Under the pieces are notes generated by a model. It made no database searches and was not told the origin of the DNA. It saw only the letters and a list, made by a program, of their open reading frames with translations. The position numbers were made by a program, and so were the translations under genes. 64,000 nt of DNA from Teredinibacter turnerae T7901. GTDB taxonomy: Bacteria; Pseudomonadota; Gammaproteobacteria; Pseudomonadales; Cellvibrionaceae. Location: contig NC_012997.1 in the NCBI RefSeq assembly GCF_000023025.1, positions 4,399,125 to 4,463,124 on the forward strand, given 5' to 3'. This document shows, one piece after another, positions 34,984-44,186 of the stretch (position 1 is its first letter; every line of letters starts with the position of its first letter).

Positions 34984-36030
34984 ATGAGTCAACGACACGA
35001 GAACATCCTCAGCACCATTGGCAATACGCCGGTAATTAGAATCAACAAGCTGGCACCGGAAAACGTCAATCTGTACGTTAAAATGGAAGCGTTTAACCCG
35101 CTCAGCTCGGTAAAAGACCGGCTGGCGCTGGGCATTATTGAAGCCGCGGAAAAATCCGGCGCACTCAAACCTGGGCAGACAGTGGTGGAAGCCACCAGCG
35201 GCAACACCGGCATTGGCCTGGCGATGGTTTGCGCACAAAAAGGTTACCCGCTAGTGGTGACCATGGTCGAAACCTTCAGTGTTGAGCGACGCAAGCTCAT
35301 GCGTTTCCTCGGCGCAAAAGTCGTATTAACCCCCGCGGCGCAAAGCGGTACTGGCATGGTGAACAAGGCGAAGGAGCTGGCGGAGAAGAACGGCTGGTTC
35401 CTGGCGCGTCAGTTTGAGAACGAAGCCAATCCGGATATGCATTCACGTACCACTGCACAGGAAATACTTAACGATTTCAGTGACGTATCGCTGGACTACT
35501 GGGTATCGGGCACCGGCACCGGCGGCACGCTTAAAGGCGTGAGCCGCGTATTACGGGAAAAAAGCCCCAACACCAAAATTGTCATGACCGAGCCCGCCAA
35601 TGCCGCCGAAGTCGCCAGCGGTATCAACCAGGAGCGCCACAGCGACGGCTCACCGTCCGCACGCCACCCCAGCTTTAACCCGCACCCCATCCAAGGCTGG
35701 ACGCCCGACTTTATCCCCAAACTGGTGGAAGATGCGATGAACGAAAAGCTGTTCGACCTGAACGTGCCTGTTACCGGTGAACAAGCCATGACCTGCTCAA
35801 AAGAGCTGGCGCAAAAGGAGGGGATATTCGTCGGTATCTCCAGCGGTGCGACCTTTGCGGCTGCACTGGAGATCGCGAAAACTGCGCCAGATGGCAGCAA
35901 CATTCTTTGCATGCTGCCTGATACCGGCGAACGGTATCTGTCGACACCATTGTTTGGTGATATTCCCGCAGATATGAATGATGAGGAATTGGATATCTCC
36001 AAATCGACACCGAGCTGTCAGCTGGGCTAG
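34984..36030 (+). CDS. cysK: Cysteine synthase A (O-acetylserine sulfhydrylase)
   Basis: A 348-residue PLP enzyme. Key elements: the Schiff-base lysine K44 in NPLSSVKDRLALG, the substrate loop TSGNTGIGLAM, the METF-like VETFSVERRKLMRFLGAKVV, GTGTGGTLKGV (phosphate cradle) and ISSGATFAAAL. It makes cysteine from O-acetylserine and sulfide in the cytosol. It is longer than the usual 310-325 residues: a segment near 218-245 (INQERHSDGSPSARHPSF) looks like an insertion before the region usually reading IQGIGAGFIP, here IQGWTPDFIP. No cysE-like C-terminal tail is seen. A related cystathionine or homocysteine synthase is a less likely alternative. Confidence 0.88.
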   Translation: MSQRHENILSTIGNTPVIRINKLAPENVNLYVKMEAFNPLSSVKDRLALGIIEAAEKSGALKPGQTVVEATSGNTGIGLAMVCAQKGYPLVVTMVETFSVERRKLMRFLGAKVVLTPAAQSGTGMVNKAKELAEKNGWFLARQFENEANPDMHSRTTAQEILNDFSDVSLDYWVSGTGTGGTLKGVSRVLREKSPNTKIVMTEPANAAEVASGINQERHSDGSPSARHPSFNPHPIQGWTPDFIPKLVEDAMNEKLFDLNVPVTGEQAMTCSKELAQKEGIFVGISSGATFAAALEIAKTAPDGSNILCMLPDTGERYLSTPLFGDIPADMNDEELDISKSTPSCQLG

Positions 36031-36036
36031 GTGGGC

Positions 36037-36131
36037 ATCTCACCGGATGCGCGATCGGGTGAGATTGTACTGAGGACACGGCCTTACGAATGTCGGAAGA
36101 ATGGTGCTGGCGTTGCAACTGCGACGCCAGC
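36037..36131. terminator. Two hairpins between convergent cysK and nhaD
   Basis: First stem ATCTCACC (36037-36044) with GGTGAGAT (36058-36065). Second stem GCTGGCGT (36106-36113) with ACGCCAGC (36124-36131). Neither has a clear T-run, but they fill the gap between two convergent genes and probably end both transcripts. Confidence 0.5.
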
Positions 36132-36159
36132 CAAAACAGGACAAATCAGCTCGGGAACC

Positions 36160-37401
36160 CTAGAGCACAGCCTGCGCCAAGTGGTAACTCAGCCAGTAAC
36201 CCAGTGAATATGCCGCCAGCAGGTACCCGCCCATACTCAGGTAAGAAATAAAATTCACCTCTTTTACCTTGCTCATCGCGATAATTCCCGCTGCAGATCC
36301 GATAATCAACACAGACCCGCCAACACCCGTTGCGTAGGTAACCGACAGCCAGCTTGCCGTATCCATAGACACATCAGCCTTCAGCAACGCCGCGGTAAGC
36401 GGCACATTGTCGAGGACCGCAGAAACCAGGCCCAACACATAGTTAGCCGCCGACGTAGGGAGATGGTCGTAGACGCTGGTGAGGTAATTCAACACGCCCA
36501 CCTCTTTCAACATACCCACGATCAGCAGCACGCCGAGGAAAAACAGCAGTGTGTCGAACTCAATTTCGCGGATATAGTTGAGAATATTGCGGTTGGCCTT
36601 CTTGCGGAACAAATACTGCGCAATCAGAAACATACAGGAAAGCCCGAATAGAAACGTCAATACTGGCGGAATCTGGAAGGCCGCGTTAAGCCCCAGCGTG
36701 CCTAGAATAGTGGTAAGAAAAATCAGCGCAATCACCACGTCGGTGCGCTCTATCACCGCAGGCGTGCTTTCAAACACCACCTCGCCATTCATTCGCAACG
36801 ACAGCATAACAGCCAGCACCATCACTGCGGTTAGAGAAGGCGCGACCAACAGCAGTAAATTCGCAATAGAAACTTTGCCGGAAAGGAAAATCATCAGCGT
36901 GGTGACGTCGCCGGTAATTAGCGAGACTCCACCGCTATTTACCGCAAATACAATCAAAGTCGCATATTTTAAGCGCTTGCGCGGCGCTACTTTGAGACTC
37001 GTAATAACGGCGAGAGACACCAGGGTGGCAGTGACGTTATCGGCAAACGACGAAAACAGGAACGCGAACATCCCCAGCAAAATCATTAGCGACCGTTCCG
37101 AGAGAGAACTGGGTAGAAGGCGCTGCACCAGTGAACTGACAAACCCCCGACTATTCAAATAGGCGACGAAGGTCATCGCTGACATGAGAAATAACCACAA
37201 GCTGGCAATTTCCAACAGATTCTCGTCCAAGTGCTCAGTGACATGCTCAACGCCCCCCTCTGACGCAGGCATCAGATAGGCGATCAGCCAGCAAAGGGTA
37301 CCGATAAATAAGGTGGATTTCGCTTTATTGATATGAATAACATCTTCGAGTACTACTAGAAAAAATGCGGCTATAGCCAGCACCAGGATAATCGTTGTCA
37401 T
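36160..37401 (-). CDS. nhaD: NhaD-type sodium/proton antiporter
   Basis: A 413-residue inner-membrane carrier with about 11-12 helices. NhaD-type traits are an early LEDVIHINKAKSTLF, FLFSSFADNVTATLVSLAVI (a charged DN pair in a helix), NSGGVSLITGDVTTLMI and LDNVPLTAALLK near the C-terminus, which are the two repeated DN(V/I)xxT/A elements of the ion-transporter superfamily. NhaD exports Na+ or Li+ in exchange for protons and is common in marine and halophilic bacteria. Length fits (410-480). It is a single leftward gene with no adjacent regulator. Confidence 0.93.
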   Translation of the reverse strand: MTTIILVLAIAAFFLVVLEDVIHINKAKSTLFIGTLCWLIAYLMPASEGGVEHVTEHLDENLLEIASLWLFLMSAMTFVAYLNSRGFVSSLVQRLLPSSLSERSLMILLGMFAFLFSSFADNVTATLVSLAVITSLKVAPRKRLKYATLIVFAVNSGGVSLITGDVTTLMIFLSGKVSIANLLLLVAPSLTAVMVLAVMLSLRMNGEVVFESTPAVIERTDVVIALIFLTTILGTLGLNAAFQIPPVLTFLFGLSCMFLIAQYLFRKKANRNILNYIREIEFDTLLFFLGVLLIVGMLKEVGVLNYLTSVYDHLPTSAANYVLGLVSAVLDNVPLTAALLKADVSMDTASWLSVTYATGVGGSVLIIGSAAGIIAMSKVKEVNFISYLSMGGYLLAAYSLGYWLSYHLAQAVL

Positions 37402-38325
37402 ATCAATACCACATGTTTTGACGAGAAAGGGCGCGAATTTTAGCGCTCGAATCGCATATAGCCAACGTATTTATTGACGCAGATTGGCTGCGCAACGCGC
37501 TAAATGCAGTAACTAGCGGGAAGAAGGCGGCACGACAGCAGCCAGTGGCCAAGCATAGCGTGCTCGGGTGAAGGCCAGGGCGCTGCCGACCTTATCCCGG
37601 CATAATCAGACGCTGACAGTGCCCAAGAGTTCAGGGTCACATCGAAAAGGCATAGCTCCAGGCTTGGTCACTGGCGCTGCGCGCGAACGGCAGTCGAGCT
37701 AAGCCCGTAAAACCTGATGGCTCACTTTCGCAACGGGTATCGGTCGCGAGCAACACGCTAGATACAAACAGCCTTAAACCACGATAGAAATGCCAGATTG
37801 GAGGATGTTAACCAGAAACCGCCGGGTCGCTAAGAACTCAAACCGCAGGGATTAAACCGATCTACCAACAACTTGGTGAGTTGCCTTGCTGAGAGGGAGT
37901 GAAATATTTGAAGGCCAACGCTGAAGCCTTAGAAAAAAGAAGGGAGCAAAACGCTCCCCAATTATGGCTAGATGAATAAATAACGCTAAAGCGTGAATAA
38001 ATTCTGAACATCCGCTCTACGGCAATCAGAAAATACTTCACACGTCATGGATTATACGTAGGCCTCACTTTTCTACCAACCAATACCGCAATATTCGGAA
38101 GCCTTGTCACATAAATATTTTTTATTCTCTTATTGCCACACCAAAGTGCTATCAATGATTCGTGCTTCCGCAGTATTCGAACCAGCGTTAAACTCATTAC
38201 TTCGTATACAGCAGAAAAATTAATATCCGAAATACATAAATAAGGAAATCTAAATATATAACTCGTTATTTCCCCACTCACCTCAGCACAAGCAAAAAGG
38301 TGTACAGCCTTTTAAAACTAAAAGA
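37402..38325. other. Long gene-poor region between nhaD and the heme-lipoprotein operon
   Basis: About 920 bases. The left two-thirds contain no convincing frame on either strand. A leftward frame at 38045-38281 with a GTG start lacks a ribosome site and was not accepted. A clear leftward terminator sits at 37930-37958, about 370 bases after the last operon gene, so the transcript may carry a long untranslated end or a missed small gene. Confidence 0.45.
37930..37958 (-). terminator. Rho-independent terminator (leftward)
   Basis: Six-bp stem GGGAGC (37942-37947) / GCTCCC (37953-37958) with a 5-base loop. Read leftward it is followed by TTCTTTTTTCT, a classical U-run. It should end the transcript of the two genes at 38326-41306. 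Confidence 0.8.
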
Positions 38326-40062
38326 CTAGGTCTGCTCAAGATATTTTTTCAAAAGCGCAATTTTATCTGGCGACAGGCTACGGGTGAGCGGCATATAAAG
38401 CGTGGTATTGCGATACTCTGGCGAAATGCGTTTTAAAATTTCGCCACCAACAGCATTTATAGTTGCCTCGTCATTGAGAGGAATCCGCTTGGACATCGCA
38501 GGAAAGAGCACATAAAAGAAGCGGAGACATTGTTGGTAAACTTCATCCCAGGCCACCGTATCCGCCTGCAATAAATCCTCGACAGCACCCTCCGAATATT
38601 TACGCAACGAATTAAAGTAAGCTTGGTAACCGTTAACGGTATGGGTAAGCATCATAAATCCATCGACACCCATAATCTGGCCAAAGTTAACCGTGTATGA
38701 CGTTGCTCCGGCAGGCACGTGTATTTCGCTCGGAAAGCTGACAAATTTCCCGTCCGGCAACTCTCCACTGGAGCTGCTGCTCAACGATACAGTAACGCCA
38801 GTGCGCAAGGGTCCACCATACTCAAGAATCAACAGTGAAATTTCGCTTAACGGCGGTGAGGTTTCATTAACGTAGTTATTGCGAAAATCGCTGTAGATAC
38901 GAATCGGCTGCTCTTGAATGTCCAAGCCGTTTTTAGTGCTTCCAATCACCAGAGCGTTATCTGCGAGCTTAGTTACCTGCGCTGGAGTGAGGGGGATATC
39001 ATACAAGCCGCCATAGAGATAATAATCATTTGGCAGGGAAGGACATTCCGCAAATGTTTCACCGCTGATACCTACCGTAATCTTGCCGTAGTCAACATTG
39101 GGCTCTATCGGGCTGGTATTGGCTTGTCCATCCTGACGTATTGCAGCGCCTTCCAGGGCGGAAACCAGATCCAACGACAACAGCGACTTTGTTGCATCAA
39201 CCATTGCCAGCCCTTGTGCCCCGCCCAAACCATTATTGTTGAGTAACCGTCCCGGTGGCGTCGTTGCAGGTTCCCCCTCCAACCATGGGCCAATGGAGCC
39301 TATAATACGTCCGAGAGATGGATTGGCGTCGTTACGATTTTCTGCATAATTTTGCTGCATGGTCGCGCTATCGATTCCGGGGTAAAACTGAAACATTTCG
39401 AATCGAACGACTATACCTTGAGCCCCCGGGGCATTAATTAGATCGTTCAGCAGCGCATCACTGGCATCGTAGCTTACGATATCTGATTTTTTAAACGCTA
39501 GCTGGAAGGTTCCGCTGGCATAAGCCGAGCCAGGAGTCGCGTACGGCGGTTTGACTTTGTTGGAGTCGTACCTCAGCCCCAAGAAACGCGAATAACTTAC
39601 TGCATTGCCCCGCACCAATAGTGCTGGCGAATCACCGTTGCCAATTTGCAAACCACCGGCGAATATTTGGGTGGTGACACTGGATGTTGGATCCAGGTCT
39701 ACCATCACCGGACTACCGTATGGACCATCCCCACTTAGTGGGTCAACACTTCCCAATAAAAACACGTCTAATCCCACCAGCGACCCGCTGGTGCTCACAG
39801 CACCCGGGTGTCCGGAAGAAGAGACCTTATTACTCATTAAACGAAATTGGTGATCACCATAATAATTCCAGCCACCATTGGCAAAATAATCTCCAGTAGG
39901 TGCGCGCAAATATTCAATGATCTGTTCATCTGTTTCAGTAGCCGTTACAGCTGCATCAGCAAGATCGAAAATTTGCGGTGTATATTGCGTATTATTTGCA
40001 GTGTCGACATTGGTACTACCGCCACCCCAGAAATTTATGCGTGGTCCATTGATATAACTCAC
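38326..40062 (-). CDS. Unknown 578-residue protein in operon with CxxCH lipoprotein
   Basis: This protein has no signal peptide and starts MSYINGPRINFWGGGSTNVD. The short N-terminal PRINFWGGG block, then VDTANNT, recalls PRIxFxGxxxxxxxTxNN starts in some bacterial proteins of unknown role. The body is rich in Gly, Ser and beta-type sequence (VDLDPTSS, GNAVSYSRFLG, VEFEMFQFYPG-like), with an Ig-like region near 425-480 (VTVSLSSSSSGELPDGKFVSFP). The C-terminus is helical (MPLTRSLSPDKIALLKKYLE). Its ATG overlaps the stop of the upstream lipoprotein (ATGA). Export is unclear: it may be cytosolic, or exported with its partner. Function unknown. Confidence 0.85.
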   Translation of the reverse strand: MSYINGPRINFWGGGSTNVDTANNTQYTPQIFDLADAAVTATETDEQIIEYLRAPTGDYFANGGWNYYGDHQFRLMSNKVSSSGHPGAVSTSGSLVGLDVFLLGSVDPLSGDGPYGSPVMVDLDPTSSVTTQIFAGGLQIGNGDSPALLVRGNAVSYSRFLGLRYDSNKVKPPYATPGSAYASGTFQLAFKKSDIVSYDASDALLNDLINAPGAQGIVVRFEMFQFYPGIDSATMQQNYAENRNDANPSLGRIIGSIGPWLEGEPATTPPGRLLNNNGLGGAQGLAMVDATKSLLSLDLVSALEGAAIRQDGQANTSPIEPNVDYGKITVGISGETFAECPSLPNDYYLYGGLYDIPLTPAQVTKLADNALVIGSTKNGLDIQEQPIRIYSDFRNNYVNETSPPLSEISLLILEYGGPLRTGVTVSLSSSSSGELPDGKFVSFPSEIHVPAGATSYTVNFGQIMGVDGFMMLTHTVNGYQAYFNSLRKYSEGAVEDLLQADTVAWDEVYQQCLRFFYVLFPAMSKRIPLNDEATINAVGGEILKRISPEYRNTTLYMPLTRSLSPDKIALLKKYLEQT

Positions 40063-41306
40063 TGCGCACCCCCTTGGCTGGCTGATTGAGCAAAGAGAAA
40101 TATAAAACTGTAATTGGATTTAACACTATCGCCAGGTACGCGCGCGGTAGAGTGGCAATCCATACAACTGCTGATCGGTTGGATATAACTCTCCATCGTT
40201 GTATTGGCAACGACGCCCGGCGTAGGGCTTCCTTGCGGATTACCTGGGTCGTTCGGGTCTGTGGGCCACTGAGGAGAAATTAATTGATAGTACTGCAAAG
40301 GCGTATTTTTAACTAAGGCTTGCCACGTCGTGTTTGCCATGACCACGCTTTTGTCCAGCGGTGTCACCCGAGTGATTTGGTTTGGGGTGGTGAACGGTTG
40401 GCCGGAAGTTTTCGGTGATATATTGGGTTCGCAATAGCTACCGCTGCAATTGGGATTGTGATACGACCCGGCACCACCGTTTTTGTCCAGATTATCCAGC
40501 TGCTCAAAAGTAGCCCACAGCCACTGGGGGTAACCCGCCGCTTGCGCAACTATATGAAAGCCAACCAGACCTACGGTGGCCTCGCGTGTACTGCCGGTAG
40601 GGCTACCCTGGTTATCGAAGTTTTCCACTTCCGCAGTCATGCTTATATAGCGACTGGCATCATCACTGTCTGTCAGAATTTTCCAGGCGGCTTTAACTTC
40701 TAAAGAACCCGTTGGAAAGCGAACACTGCTCGCGTTACTGACCACGTCCTTATTGTAGTATTGATTAGTGCGAACATAACCGTACGAGGTTTCATTAACA
40801 GAAATAGCATAGTAAGTCGGATTGCTGTTTTGATCGATAAGCCACCCGCCAACGGCTTGTGCAATACTCTCTTGCACCGGCAAACTGGCATTCGCCTTAG
40901 CCGCGTAATGCAGTAACTTTGCTCCCATTGGACTGTTCCAAGGCCCAGGATCTGCCGCATCCGGCAAAAACAATTCATCGGTGGTTTTATAGCTTTGCCA
41001 CACAGTGTAGCCCGGCGAACCGAGCGGCTTTTTGCAATCCGGCACCCCTCGCTCATGCGCCTTTACCGGCCAGTTCAACGCAATAAACTGCTTCCATGCA
41101 TAGCTGGCAAATGCCGCAGTATCCGCCTGGGGGGCAGGTGGAGCCAAAGGTATATCACACAGCGGCAATACAAGTTCGTTTTCGTTAGAGATGGGTTGGT
41201 CGGTGAGCTCTGTCGATTTGGCATGAGGCGATGGCTCTGGATGCTGCGGCGAGCATGCTAAAAGAGACACCCCACAAAGCGTTGCCACGCTGAGGGATTT
41301 CCACAT
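40059..41306 (-). CDS. Lipoprotein with a single C-terminal CxxCH heme motif
   Basis: A 415-residue lipoprotein (VATLCGVSLLACSPQHPEP; lipid Cys in LLAC). The mature domain has many Trp/Tyr residues (FASYAWKQFIALNWPV, WQSYKTTDELFLPD, YPQWLWATFEQ). One heme c attachment site, C381-M-D-C384-H385, lies only 30 residues from the C-terminus, with no room for a classical cytochrome c fold behind it, so heme ligands must come from the preceding domain. An AAGGA ribosome site precedes the ATG. It is first gene of a two-gene operon with a 4-base overlap. It is probably a surface or periplasmic heme protein; oxidase or electron-transfer roles are guesses. Confidence 0.85.
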   Translation of the reverse strand: MWKSLSVATLCGVSLLACSPQHPEPSPHAKSTELTDQPISNENELVLPLCDIPLAPPAPQADTAAFASYAWKQFIALNWPVKAHERGVPDCKKPLGSPGYTVWQSYKTTDELFLPDAADPGPWNSPMGAKLLHYAAKANASLPVQESIAQAVGGWLIDQNSNPTYYAISVNETSYGYVRTNQYYNKDVVSNASSVRFPTGSLEVKAAWKILTDSDDASRYISMTAEVENFDNQGSPTGSTREATVGLVGFHIVAQAAGYPQWLWATFEQLDNLDKNGGAGSYHNPNCSGSYCEPNISPKTSGQPFTTPNQITRVTPLDKSVVMANTTWQALVKNTPLQYYQLISPQWPTDPNDPGNPQGSPTPGVVANTTMESYIQPISSCMDCHSTARVPGDSVKSNYSFIFLFAQSASQGGAQ

Positions 41307-41528
41307 AAGCGTTCCTTCTTATTGTATTGAGGGTGCCCGAATGATGAGCTTCAGCAATAGCAGGAACAAGTGGTGAAAGAAAGATTGGCGGACAGTTAAT
41401 CCAATCGTCACTCAGTTGACCAATCAGCAAAACCAATTAATCAGCAAACAGAATAACGAGTTTTCCTTATATTTCAATTTAGGGGCGTTGTCACTCATAC
41501 ATTTTAAAAGAGTTAATTTCGGTAACAA

Positions 41529-41558
41529 CATAAGACTCCACTAGTGTGGAGTCTTATG
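41529..41558. terminator. Perfect long hairpin downstream of the GH9 gene
   Basis: A 13-bp perfect stem, CATAAGACTCCAC (41529-41541) and GTGGAGTCTTATG (41546-41558), with a TAGT loop. Read leftward it is followed by TTGTTACC. It lies about 45 bases after the GH9 stop, between GH9 and the lipoprotein operon, and should end GH9 transcription. Confidence 0.75.
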
Positions 41559-41603
41559 AATGTTGTACCTCCCGACTTAAATAAACGGTGCCACTAACAG
41601 GAG

Positions 41604-44186
41604 CTAGCGATTCGCGCAAAAACCGACGCTATTATTTTCAGCTCCCGGCTGCAAAATAGCGTTCCACGCAACACCAGAAACGGTAATACTGCCAGCGGAC
41701 TGCGACCATTCACCATTCCATAAGTTGCTTACTGTACCCTCAACCGGAACAGTCACTTGCCAGGTAATTGCCATGCTCGATTGATTCGCAATTAACAGAT
41801 TCGCACAGTATCCCGCGCCCCAATCGTTATTGATAACAACAACGGCATTAATTCCTCCTGCGCCACCGGAGCTAGAACTGCTTGATGAGGAGCTGCTGGA
41901 ACTGGATGAACTACTTGAACTGGATGACGAACTGGTGCTGGAACTATTACTTGATGTAGAGCTTGATGTAGAACTCGATGATGAACTAGAGCTGGAGCTT
42001 GAACTGGACGATGAGCTGGAGCTGCTTGAACTCGAGCTGCTTGAGCTGGAGGTTCCTCCCTGCGGCTCCTGCCCCCAAACCAACTCCCCGCTCGCATCAT
42101 AGAGCGCGACATTATATGCAAGCTCGAATGTATCACTGTTCAAACCAGCAAAGGAAGGATCATTACTAAAATCCCACCCGCCTCTTACATAATCTCCAAC
42201 ATATATTTCCATCACCGCCGATTTTTGTGTATCACCGACGGGCGATATCGTTCCAGAGGTTCCTTCAATTGCGTATATTCCCGGTGACGTTCCCCATTTA
42301 TTAATTGCAATCTGATTTTTATTGGACGAGTCATAGTATGCACTCAACACCAGATTTGCAGGATCATAGCCAGCGATAATTTCGTCAGAAAGGTCGAGAA
42401 AATAACGGAAACTAACGTCGGCAATTTCCTTTGGTGGAAAATTGGATTCGTTAATCATTTGAATATTCAATAACGCACCAGATTGCCGGTCGTCTCCCGA
42501 AGGGTAACCCACCTTGGCTTTCACAAAGGCCTCGGGTATAGAGGTATCAACCGCGGGCGGAAAATCTGCCAGAGGCATTCCGCCATGTATGTCGACTAAG
42601 CCGGCGAGTGCGCCCGTTAAACCGGCATTCATGTCTGTGGCGACTTCGGTCATTGGAAAGTCTGCTCGATCACTCGAATAACTGTCGTCATCTGCAGGAC
42701 CGCCGGCAATCGCACCAAACAAAATATTCCGCGGTATTTCCGGGTCGTTAATATCATTACGACTGCTGCCGTGGGATGAGCGGTGGTGCGCTGCTAACTG
42801 CCAGCTATCCCCAAAGCCAACCATATAGCTTAAATTATTAGGGTTATCCCCCAGAATATAATTCATCTGATTAGTGGCAAAGTCGGCAAGCTCGGATTGG
42901 AAATCTGCTTGCTTCGATTGTTGCACCAAATAATTGCGATGCACAAGCGCCACCATCGAAGCCATCGCAGTAGCCCGCGCAGACGCAAAGCCATCCAAAT
43001 AGATCATCCCTCCCGGTGTGTAGTTTTTATTGTGAAGTAACTCATTTAAATAATTAGTGCAGTGTGCTTCATAGTCATAATAACCGTCGATTCGCTGACT
43101 ATCCGATATCAGTGTGTCTGCTGCATACCCGGAAGTTGCTGCCACTTTTTCCATAAGGTAGTAAACCGCATTGCGCGTGTCATCCCAGGATGGGTACCAA
43201 GCGAAATGACCCGTATTGCCAGCAATATCGTTGTAGCCCGCTTCGGCTTTATGCAGGTAATCCGCATCACCGGTTGCTAAATACAGCCAGCCTGCAGCCC
43301 AGGGAATTTCATCTTTTGCCCCGGATGAAGCGTTGTAATAATTCATCGCATAATTATTGCCTTGATCATCAACTAAGGAATTGGTGTAGCTTCCGGGCGC
43401 GGGATCATTCCCGCCGTGGGTAAAATCCTTGGTTTGGTAGGCGAAACTAAACAATTGCTTGGCATTCTGCAGTAATTCCGCTGCGTAAATACCATCCTGA
43501 GGCTCGTTCACAGCATTTTTTTCAAAAATAAGCGAAGCAATTGTGAGTGCAGCGGCGGTTTGCGCAACCAGGTCTGCACCGGGATTTTCCAACGTAAGCT
43601 TTAACGCTGGCCGATAAATGGTCGCACCGTGAACACGCTTCAATTCCGGTCCTTGGGTTTCTGGTGGAGCCCACAACGAGTGATCGATAATGCCATCACC
43701 AACCTGTGCGTAGAACTCATTCTCGGCAACATGCGCTTTCAAAAAATAATCGCTCACCCAGCGAATATTATCCAGCGCATAAGGTAACTGGCCGCTCTGC
43801 TCGTAGGCATCCCAAAATTCCAGTACTCCCCAGCCAACAACACTGGCCGAGAATGCCATAGGCAAACCAAATTTAACGTGGTCACCAGCATCGTGCCAGC
43901 CTCCTGTGAGGTCAAGGTTTATCCGTTCACCAAATTGATTGTACTGACCATCGTCGAGATACGAGTCCCCACGCCATACGACGCGATTCGGTAAAAATCC
44001 ATTGTGCAGGTTGGAAGCCAGGAAATTGTTGTCCGCATCCGGCAACGGGCCGGATCGTTGCGCCTCGTAAAAATACAGGGATTTCTGTAAGGCTTCTGCA
44101 AAATTTTTATTATCGTCTGCTGCACAGACCGACAGTGAATTGAGCGCGACGATCATAGAAACACTAAACGCCAGTTTTCGTGACAT
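41604..44186 (-). CDS. GH9-CBM3c-polySer-CBM2 cellulase
   Basis: An 860-residue secreted cellulase. Residues 1-22 are a signal peptide. About 28-540 is the GH9 barrel with DAGD at 99-102 (WHDAGDHVKFG), AAHHRSSHGS and the acid E514 in TEVATDMNAG. About 562-708 is a CBM3c-like module (IADVSFRYFLDLSDEI, YDASGELVWGQEP), matching the C-terminal module that makes clostridial GH9 enzymes processive. About 711-773 is a poly-Ser linker, and 774-860 a CBM2 with paired cysteines (GYCANL, VGFC) and exposed Trp. The start 44186 (MSRKLAFS, CTGGAGAATCTT upstream) is chosen over the longer frame at 44210. Leftward, single gene. Confidence 0.94.
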   Translation of the reverse strand: MSRKLAFSVSMIVALNSLSVCAADDNKNFAEALQKSLYFYEAQRSGPLPDADNNFLASNLHNGFLPNRVVWRGDSYLDDGQYNQFGERINLDLTGGWHDAGDHVKFGLPMAFSASVVGWGVLEFWDAYEQSGQLPYALDNIRWVSDYFLKAHVAENEFYAQVGDGIIDHSLWAPPETQGPELKRVHGATIYRPALKLTLENPGADLVAQTAAALTIASLIFEKNAVNEPQDGIYAAELLQNAKQLFSFAYQTKDFTHGGNDPAPGSYTNSLVDDQGNNYAMNYYNASSGAKDEIPWAAGWLYLATGDADYLHKAEAGYNDIAGNTGHFAWYPSWDDTRNAVYYLMEKVAATSGYAADTLISDSQRIDGYYDYEAHCTNYLNELLHNKNYTPGGMIYLDGFASARATAMASMVALVHRNYLVQQSKQADFQSELADFATNQMNYILGDNPNNLSYMVGFGDSWQLAAHHRSSHGSSRNDINDPEIPRNILFGAIAGGPADDDSYSSDRADFPMTEVATDMNAGLTGALAGLVDIHGGMPLADFPPAVDTSIPEAFVKAKVGYPSGDDRQSGALLNIQMINESNFPPKEIADVSFRYFLDLSDEIIAGYDPANLVLSAYYDSSNKNQIAINKWGTSPGIYAIEGTSGTISPVGDTQKSAVMEIYVGDYVRGGWDFSNDPSFAGLNSDTFELAYNVALYDASGELVWGQEPQGGTSSSSSSSSSSSSSSSSSSSSSSSSSSSTSSSTSSNSSSTSSSSSSSSSSSSSSSSSSSSSSGGAGGINAVVVINNDWGAGYCANLLIANQSSMAITWQVTVPVEGTVSNLWNGEWSQSAGSITVSGVAWNAILQPGAENNSVGFCANR
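41868..42055. repeat. Degenerate serine-codon repeats of the GH9 linker
   Basis: About 190 bases encode the poly-Ser linker joining the CBM3c and CBM2 modules. Plus-strand GAACT/GAGCT/GATGA repeats resemble those of the GH6 linker at 19766-20117. Only a few Thr and Asn codons interrupt the run. Confidence 0.85.

Noticed and set aside
38045-38281. 78-residue leftward GTG frame between the heme-lipoprotein operon and its terminator
   Set aside because: No ribosome site, an unlikely composition and no recognisable family; kept only as a possible missed gene in the gene-poor stretch.
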